Positions 21,322 through 25,677 of a stretch of DNA of 25,677 nucleotides are shown one piece after another. Within the stretch, counting starts at the first letter, position 1, and each line of letters starts with the position of its first letter. This DNA is from Pseudomonadota bacterium (GTDB lineage Bacteria; Pseudomonadota; Alphaproteobacteria; Caulobacterales; Caulobacteraceae), in the NCBI GenBank assembly GCA_023433585.1, contig JAEZCL010000264.1, positions 1 to 25,677 on the forward strand, in the 5' to 3' direction. The position numbers and the translations under genes are program-made. A model generated the notes under the pieces. That model did not search any database. It worked only from the letters and a program-made list of their open reading frames with translations, and had not been told where the DNA came from.

Positions 21322-22218
21322 TTACGCTCCCTTGTCGAGTTGACGCGAGATCGTGTTCAGCAGTTCGGCGTTGAAGCCGTCCGAACGCACGCCATAGGAC
21401 GAGATCCGGGTGTTGAAGTAGTTATAGAAGATAACTGCCGGAATGGCCGCGAACAGACCCAGGCCGGTGGCCAGCAGGGCTTCGGCGATGCCGGGAGCCA
21501 CGACGGCCAGGTTGGTCGTGTTGGTGTTCGCGATGCCGATGAACGAGTTCATGATGCCGTAAACGGTGCCGAACAGACCGATGAACGGAGAGTTCGAGCC
21601 GGTCGAGGCCAGGAACTGCTGTCCGCCCGACAGGCGCTTGGCCAGGCCGGACTGAACCGCTGCGACGGCGTTGCCCGCACGAGTCAGGGTGGTCTCACGG
21701 TGTTCACCGCTGATGGCCAGGCCGGCGGCCCGGGACGCTTCGACTTCTTCGGTGGCGGCGGCGGCCATGTCGGCCATCGGATTGCCCTCGAAGTCCTCGG
21801 AGGTCGACACACGGCGGATGTCCGGAATGGTCCGGGCGCCGCGGAAGGCTTCCAGGTAACGGTCGGTCTGACGGTTCAGGCTGCCGAATTCGATCAGCTT
21901 GATGACCAGCAGGGTCCAGGAGAAGACCGAGGCCAGCACCAGACCGATCATCACGGTCTGCACGACCGGGTCGGAGTCGATGAACATGCGGGCGACGGTG
22001 AGCCGTCCGGCATGTTCCCCGCCCACCTGCGTGGGAGCCTCTTCAGCGGCTTCGGCCGGAGCGGCCTCAGCCGGAGCCGGCGTTTCGGTTGTGGCTTCGG
22101 CCGCGGGGGCCTCGGCGGGAGCCGGGGCCGCGTCCTGCGCGAGAGCCGGCGAGCTCGCCATGAGGACGGCGGCGCCGGCCAGAGCGAGGAGGAAGTTTGT
22201 CTTTTTGCTATCGAGCAT
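21322..22218 (-). CDS. exbB: ExbB-type proton channel protein with signal peptide
   Basis: The 298-aa product is a MotA/TolQ/ExbB-family proton channel subunit. It begins with a cleavable signal (MLDSKKTNFLLALAGAAVLMASSPALAQ, 28 residues) and an Ala/Pro/Glu-rich stretch (about 29-65), then the first span (VQTVMIGLVLASVFSWTLLVIKLIEF). The conserved second/third span region follows: FLASTGSNSPFIGLFGTVYGIMNSF and GIAEALLATGLGLFAAIPAVIFYNYF. The N-terminal extension is typical of the longer ExbB group in alphaproteobacteria. First gene of the exbB-exbD-tonB operon; its promoter should be in the adjacent 626-bp spacer. The cytoplasmic loop (about 140-200) is the usual ExbB loop. Confidence 0.92.
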   Translation of the reverse strand: MLDSKKTNFLLALAGAAVLMASSPALAQDAAPAPAEAPAAEATTETPAPAEAAPAEAAEEAPTQVGGEHAGRLTVARMFIDSDPVVQTVMIGLVLASVFSWTLLVIKLIEFGSLNRQTDRYLEAFRGARTIPDIRRVSTSEDFEGNPMADMAAAATEEVEASRAAGLAISGEHRETTLTRAGNAVAAVQSGLAKRLSGGQQFLASTGSNSPFIGLFGTVYGIMNSFIGIANTNTTNLAVVAPGIAEALLATGLGLFAAIPAVIFYNYFNTRISSYGVRSDGFNAELLNTISRQLDKGA

Positions 22219-22844
22219 AGTTCGCCAGTTCCTGCTTTGGTCTGACTCGTGAAACCAAAAGAGACGTTCGCCGGTGGGCGTCGCCCCTCACTGAATTAAG
22301 CCGGAGGCCGAATCCTTGGACCCGGCTGCCGGAACGTTTCCTGACGTTTCCGGTTGCCCAGGGGGTTCCGAAAACGACCGCGACGACCTTGGAGAGGAAG
22401 CTCGCCGCATATCGACGCTCTCTTGTTAAGGAGGGCTGTCAAGCTCTCTTGGCGAACCCTCCGGGGGGCGTCAAGTGCGTGATGGCGCTTTTCAACCGAC
22501 AGGTGAGCGGCCTTGCGGGGACGCAACGACATTTCGTCCAACCGACGTCCGGACGTCATATGTGCCGAAGCTGGCTTGAGTATTGGGTGATAAATTCCAA
22601 TCCCATAGAGCTATAGGCAATTGCCGACCTTGTGGTGCTGGCTAATGGAAATGGCGTTTCGCCATCGGTCGCCCGACCGGAATCTCCCGTCTCGCCTGTC
22701 CGGCATCCGTATCAGTCGCTGTTTCGGAAATGTGGCTCAATCTGGGCAGGAAGCGCTTCGGCGCGGCCGGGGCGGATATAACGACGAAATATGGGGATGG
22801 CCGCTCCAGGGCGGGCCTGTAAACGAAATCGTCGAGGGGAAAGA
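22219..22844. other. 626-bp spacer between exbB and tRNA-Phe
   Basis: This stretch holds no gene I can support. Open frames in it have no recognisable similarity and mismatched composition. It should contain the exbB promoter on the minus strand. Notable points are a 14-bp perfect palindrome GACGTCCGGACGTC at 22544-22557, and GGAGGG (22430-22435) facing CCCTCC (22457-22462), which could form a hairpin. Local AT content is higher around 22560-22620 (TGAGTATTGGGTGATAAATT), possible promoter DNA. A small RNA or a decayed gene is possible but not shown. Confidence 0.4.
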
Positions 22845-22920
22845 TGGTGCCTGGGGGCGGATTCGAACCACCGACACGCGGATTTTCAATCCGCTGCTCT
22901 ACCAACTGAGCTACCCAGGC
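22845..22920 (-). tRNA. tRNA-Phe (anticodon GAA)
   Basis: The minus strand folds as a 76-nt tRNA: acceptor GCCTGGG with CCCAGGC, D arm GCTCAGTTGGTAGAGC, anticodon stem GCGGA/TCCGC with loop TTGAAAA (anticodon GAA), T arm GGTGG-TTCGAAT-CCGCC (one G-U pair), discriminator A and encoded CCA. All conserved positions are present. Confidence 0.97.
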
Positions 22921-22958
22921 CCGGGTCCACGCGACGGCGCGGGCCGTCGGGAGCGGGG

Positions 22959-22987
22959 TCTATAAGCGAGGGTGATTAGCCTGTCCA
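22959..22987 (-). promoter_or_regulatory. Promoter of tRNA-Phe
   Basis: On the minus strand TGGACA (22982-22987) and TATAGA (22959-22964) are separated by exactly 17 bp, a good sigma-70-type promoter. It lies about 38 bp upstream of the tRNA 5' end and is followed by a GC-rich discriminator (CCCCGC), as is usual for stable-RNA promoters under stringent control. Confidence 0.65.
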
Positions 22988-22996
22988 GCGCCCGGC

Positions 22997-23188
22997 TCAC
23001 TCCACATCGCCGCTTTCGCCATTTTCGTCGGCGGGTGGGCCGGGGACGGCATAGCGTCCGCTGAACCAGCGCCCCAGGTCGACGTCCGAGCAGCGCTTCG
23101 AACAGAAGGGGCGATAGGCGGATACGGCCTCGGCCGTCCGGCAGATGGGGCACAGGGGTTTGCGTCGGGCCGTGTTTTCCTGGGCCAT
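22997..23188 (-). CDS. yacG: DNA gyrase inhibitor YacG
   Basis: The 63-aa zinc protein matches YacG: CPIC (Cys13, Cys16) and FCSKRC (Cys29, Cys33) with the following SDVDLGRWFSGRYAVPG. YacG binds GyrB and inhibits gyrase in E. coli; it needs the four cysteines for zinc, and all are present. The acidic tail (ADENGESGDVE) is typical. I start at ATG 23188, 1 bp after the RNase E/G stop; the longer frame to 23350 reads into that gene and adds no family sequence. It is the last gene of the infA-maf-RNase E/G-yacG run. Confidence 0.93.
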   Translation of the reverse strand: MAQENTARRKPLCPICRTAEAVSAYRPFCSKRCSDVDLGRWFSGRYAVPGPPADENGESGDVE

Positions 23189-23189
23189 G

Positions 23190-24227
23190 TCAGGCCTCCT
23201 CGACTTCAGCGCGGCCCGGGGCGACCGCCGGATCCGCCCGCACGGCCGTGCGTGGCCCGAGCCGGTCGGCCAGCGGCGCGGCGATGGCGGCCTCTTCAGG
23301 GGCGCAGCGGGCGACGAAGGCAGGAACTGCCCGGTCGGCCAGGGCGGCATGATTCAGCCGGCGCACCACGTCCAGCGCCCGGGTGGCCGGGGTGGGCCGC
23401 CGCCTCGCCGCGCCGTTCAGACGCTCCTCCACCGGTGTGCGGGTCCACGGCAGAGCGAGTTGCAGCACGCCGAAGCGCGTGACGGGGCCGATGACCGCGT
23501 CTCCGTCCGGGGTGAAGGCCCGGCGCGCCGCCTTCGTCAGGGCGTCTCCGTCATGACCCGTTCCGGCCAGATCGATGCTGACCAGCCCGCCCCAGCCTTT
23601 CAGCCGGATCAGGCGCGCCGCTTGCTCGATGGCGAACAGATTGGCCTGGGCCCGGTCGCGCTTCGGGTCGCGGCCGCGCGCGCCCATATAGTCCACATCC
23701 ACGGCCACCATGGCGCGGGTCCGCTCCACCGCCAGATCGACGCCCTGTTCGGCGAACACGGCGCCGTCGGCGAGCGCTTCCTCCTCGGCGTCACGGGCGG
23801 CCTGAACGGCTGCGACGCCTTCGATGGGCGCCGCGTCCGGCGCGTACCGGGCCAGCAGCGCCTTCATGTCCGGGCCGGGCGCCAGCAGGCGGGGCTCGCC
23901 CTCAGCCCGGCCGATCAGCCGCACGACCGCGCCCTTGCCCCCGCGCGGCTCGACTGAGACCGTCGCCTCGATGCTCGCGCCCTCGGTCAGGCGATGGTCT
24001 CGCTTCAGCGGCAGGAAAGCGAAGGGAGAGGGACCTCCCACATCCACGAAGGCGCCGCTCAGCGACATGTCGATCCTGGTCACGCGCCCGGCCACACGCG
24101 CGCCGAGCCGATGATTCGGGACATCATCGTCACGATGAATAATCAGCCGTTCGAACCGGCCGTCGCGGGCCACGATCCCGCGGGTTTCGCCCGGCATGAC
24201 ATCCAGCCAGGCTTCGAACCGGCTCAT
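23190..24227 (-). CDS. Short ribonuclease E/G family protein
   Basis: This 345-aa protein is a compact member of the RNase E/G family, which cleaves single-stranded RNA 5'-end dependently. An S1-like domain spans about 40-110 (LGARVAGRVTRIDMSLSGAFVDVG). The catalytic region holds AVDVDYMGARGRD (Asp177, equivalent to Asp303 of E. coli RNase E) and GGLVSIDLAG (Asp219, equivalent to Asp346). The Asn usually two residues after the first Asp is replaced by Asp179. The CxxC zinc-link is absent, so dimer-of-dimer assembly as in RNase E is unlikely. It overlaps maf by 4 bp and abuts yacG, an arrangement common in alphaproteobacteria. Its substrates are unknown; a full-length RNase E is expected elsewhere in the genome. 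Confidence 0.85.
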   Translation of the reverse strand: MSRFEAWLDVMPGETRGIVARDGRFERLIIHRDDDVPNHRLGARVAGRVTRIDMSLSGAFVDVGGPSPFAFLPLKRDHRLTEGASIEATVSVEPRGGKGAVVRLIGRAEGEPRLLAPGPDMKALLARYAPDAAPIEGVAAVQAARDAEEEALADGAVFAEQGVDLAVERTRAMVAVDVDYMGARGRDPKRDRAQANLFAIEQAARLIRLKGWGGLVSIDLAGTGHDGDALTKAARRAFTPDGDAVIGPVTRFGVLQLALPWTRTPVEERLNGAARRRPTPATRALDVVRRLNHAALADRAVPAFVARCAPEEAAIAAPLADRLGPRTAVRADPAVAPGRAEVEEA

Positions 24228-24823
24228 GATCCTGGCCGGAGGCCGGCGCCGCGCAGCAGTTGGACGGTTTCATAAAGCGGCAGGCCCATCACCGCCGGGT
24301 GCCCGCCCACGATGCGGCGCACGAAGGCGCCGGCCGGACCCTGGATGGCGTAGCCGCCCGCCTTGCCGCGCCAGTCGCCGGTGGCGATGTAGCCTTCGAT
24401 CTCATCGTCGGACAGGGGCTTGAAGGCCACCCGCGTCTCGACCACCCGCACGGCGGCGTCATCAAGCCCCGGCGCTTTCACAGCCACCCCGGTGAAGACC
24501 CGGTGGTTGCGCCCTGACAGCAGTTTCAGGAACCGCCGGGCCTCGGCTTCGTCCGCAGGCTTTTCCAGCAGGCGGCGCCCCAGGGCCACCACCGTGTCGG
24601 CGGCCAGCACCAGGGCGTCGGGCTCGCGCGCGGCGACCGTCTCGGCCTTGCTCCGGGCCAGCCGTTCGGCCAGGCGCGGCGCCGTCTCGCCCTTCAGGGG
24701 CGTTTCGTCGATGTCGGCGGGAACGATGCGATCGGGCGTGATCCCGACCTGCGCCAGCAGTTCGATGCGGCGCGGACTGGCCGAAGCCAGCACCAGGGAC
24801 GGCCGGGAAACGGGATGGGCCAT
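24224..24823 (-). CDS. maf: Maf-type nucleoside triphosphate pyrophosphatase
   Basis: The 199-aa protein carries the Maf family signatures: the N-terminal LVLASASPRRIELLAQVG, the catalytic ALVLAADTVVALGRRLLEKP, and the C-terminal GKAGGYAIQGPAGAFVRRIVGGHPAVMGLPLYE. Maf enzymes hydrolyse the pyrophosphate of non-canonical or certain normal nucleotides (dTTP/UTP or modified pyrimidines, depending on subgroup) to keep pools clean. I cannot assign the subgroup with certainty. It lies 13 bp downstream of infA and overlaps the RNase E/G gene by 4 bp. The length is typical of the family. Confidence 0.93.
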   Translation of the reverse strand: MAHPVSRPSLVLASASPRRIELLAQVGITPDRIVPADIDETPLKGETAPRLAERLARSKAETVAAREPDALVLAADTVVALGRRLLEKPADEAEARRFLKLLSGRNHRVFTGVAVKAPGLDDAAVRVVETRVAFKPLSDDEIEGYIATGDWRGKAGGYAIQGPAGAFVRRIVGGHPAVMGLPLYETVQLLRGAGLRPGS

Positions 24824-24836
24824 CCGGCCGCCCGCC

Positions 24837-25055
24837 TTACTTGAAGCGATAGGTGATGCGACCCTTGGTCAGGTCGTAGGGGGTCATCTCCACCAGAACC
24901 TTGTCTCCGGCCAGCACGCGGATGCGGTTCTTGCGCATCTTGCCGGCGGTGTGGGCGATGATTTCGTGATCATTCTCAAGCGTCACGCGGAACGTGGCGT
25001 TCGGCAGCAGTTCGCTGACAGTGCCGGGAAACTCGAGCAGTTCTTCCTTAGCCAT
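24837..25055 (-). CDS. infA: Translation initiation factor IF-1
   Basis: A 72-aa S1/OB-fold protein matching IF-1 over its full length: MAKEELLEFPGTVSELLPNATFRV, HEIIAHTAGKMRKNRIRVLAGDKV and VEMTPYDLTKGRITYRFK. IF-1 occupies the ribosomal A site during initiation. GAGAGG lies a few bases before the ATG. It heads the minus-strand run with maf, an RNase E/G gene and yacG. The gap upstream to the UPF0262 gene is 119 bp and likely contains its promoter. Confidence 0.97.
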   Translation of the reverse strand: MAKEELLEFPGTVSELLPNATFRVTLENDHEIIAHTAGKMRKNRIRVLAGDKVLVEMTPYDLTKGRITYRFK

Positions 25056-25174
25056 GCGGCCTCTCTCGCCCGGGGAAAGACAGTCAGCGGCGCGCGCGGG
25101 CGGAACGCGCGTCGGTGAGTGGGGCGGGTTAATGCACCAAAAGCCGCCGCGCGTCGAGATTGAACGGGCGGCGA

Positions 25175-25648
25175 TCAGGCCCGGCGGTACAGGGCGCAGA
25201 TCAGGGTGAACAGTCGCCGGGCGGTTTCGTGGTCGATCTCGACCTTGCCGGCCAGCCGCTCGCGCAGCACCGTCGAGCCCTCGTTATGCAGGCCGCGCCG
25301 GCCCATGTCGACGGCCTCGATCTGGTTCGGCGAGGCGCCGCGGACGGCCTGCTGATAGCTTTCGCAGATCATGAAGTAGTCCTTCATGATCCCCTTCAGC
25401 GGCGTCAGCGACAACATGTGCGCCTTGCGGAAGCCCTCGCCCTCGATGTCCAGCGCCAGCCGGCTGTCCTCGACCGACAGGCGCAGGCGGTAGGGGCCGC
25501 CCGGCGCGCCCTCGGGACGGAACAGGTTCTGTTCCAGCAGGTCGAAGATGGCCACCCGCCGCTCGTGCTCGATCTCGGCGTTGGCCGGAGCCAGGGAGGC
25601 CGGGTCCAGGTCGATCGCGCCGAGGCGGTGCGCCGCGTCCCCGGTCAT
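25175..25648 (-). CDS. UPF0262 family protein
   Basis: The 157-aa protein matches the uncharacterised UPF0262 family of alphaproteobacteria: LGAIDLDPASLAPANAEIEHERRVAIFDLLEQN.F, LRLSVEDSRLALDI, LSLTPLKGIMKDYFMICESYQQAVRGASPNQIEAVDMGRRGLHNEGS and the terminal FTLICALYRR. No function is known. There is no signal or membrane segment. The ATG overlaps the stop codon of the upstream partial gene by 4 bp (ATGA), so the two are probably translated together. In related genomes UPF0262 genes sit near hisD and infA, as they do here with infA. Confidence 0.88.
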   Translation of the reverse strand: MTGDAAHRLGAIDLDPASLAPANAEIEHERRVAIFDLLEQNLFRPEGAPGGPYRLRLSVEDSRLALDIEGEGFRKAHMLSLTPLKGIMKDYFMICESYQQAVRGASPNQIEAVDMGRRGLHNEGSTVLRERLAGKVEIDHETARRLFTLICALYRRA

Positions 25649-25677
25649 TCGGCCGGACCGTCGTGGGCCGGCGCGGT
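25645..25677 (-). CDS. C-terminal end of an upstream gene (partial)
   Basis: Reading from the right edge, the last ten codons (TAPAHDGPAE) end at a TGA that overlaps the UPF0262 start. It is too short to identify by itself. Histidinol dehydrogenase (hisD) often precedes UPF0262 in alphaproteobacteria, which makes it the leading guess by context only. Confidence 0.4.
   Translation of the reverse strand, partial: TAPAHDGPAE

Noticed and set aside
22544..22557. Operator at the GACGTCCGGACGTC palindrome
   Set aside because: A single 14-bp GC-rich palindrome in a GC-rich genome, far from the exbB start; too weak to name as a site.
22389..22616. Small gene in the spacer between exbB and tRNA-Phe
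   Set aside because: The 75-codon frame has no recognisable motif, no clear ribosome site and overlaps other equally long frames on the opposite strand.

Overview
The window is chromosomal DNA from a GC-rich alphaproteobacterium, most likely Caulobacterales and close to Brevundimonas or Caulobacter. The evidence is a Caulobacter-type flagellin block (FlmG/FlbA-like TPR glycosyltransferase, FlbT, FlaF, flagellin with a sigma-54 promoter), a tRNA-His without an encoded G-1 and with A73, and the alphaproteobacterial run infA, maf, short RNase E/G, yacG beside a UPF0262 gene. All identifications come from reading the sequence; no database search was run.

Region 1 (1 to about 4.77 kb) is accessory DNA. 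The left edge holds the start of an IS6-family transposase whose insertion appears to have cut off a DUF5681 gene. Next is a ParB-like/DNA methyltransferase fusion. Divergent from it is a tightly coupled trio: DUF3489 protein, DUF2924 protein and a large serine recombinase, with 4-bp overlaps at both junctions. The recombinase is followed by a 395-bp gene-free tract with repeated TTCCCTGT words. The region ends at the 3' end of a tRNA-Ser(CGA) gene, a typical border for integrated DNA.

Region 2 (4.8-9.1 kb, minus strand) holds core and housekeeping genes: an HD hydrolase overlapping a NUDIX/winged-helix regulator with a degenerate Nudix box, a repeat-containing lipoprotein, a MoxR-type AAA ATPase, and two small coupled acidic proteins.

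Region 3 (9.1-16.2 kb) is the flagellin block. The TPR glycosyltransferase is divergent from flbT-flaF. A two-gene divergent insert follows: a secreted coiled-coil/beta-barrel protein with three CX3C motifs, and a PAS/LuxR-type regulator, sharing a spacer with a 20-bp inverted repeat. Then comes a flagellin gene whose predicted mRNA would start with a stem-loop. The regulators FlbT and FlaF, the likely flagellin-modifying enzyme and a target flagellin are therefore together.

Region 4 (16.2-19.2 kb) has two long inverted repeats, a small secreted coiled-coil protein, a PiT phosphate transporter convergent with a NUDIX hydrolase, and tRNA-His.

Region 5 (19.2-22.9 kb) has an M48 lipoprotein metalloprotease and an exbB-exbD-tonB operon that ends in a strong terminator and energises outer-membrane transport. 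A 626-bp gap without recognisable genes leads to tRNA-Phe.

Region 6 (23-25.7 kb) is the minus-strand run infA-maf-RNase E/G-yacG with very short spacings, preceded by a UPF0262 gene and the last codons of another gene.
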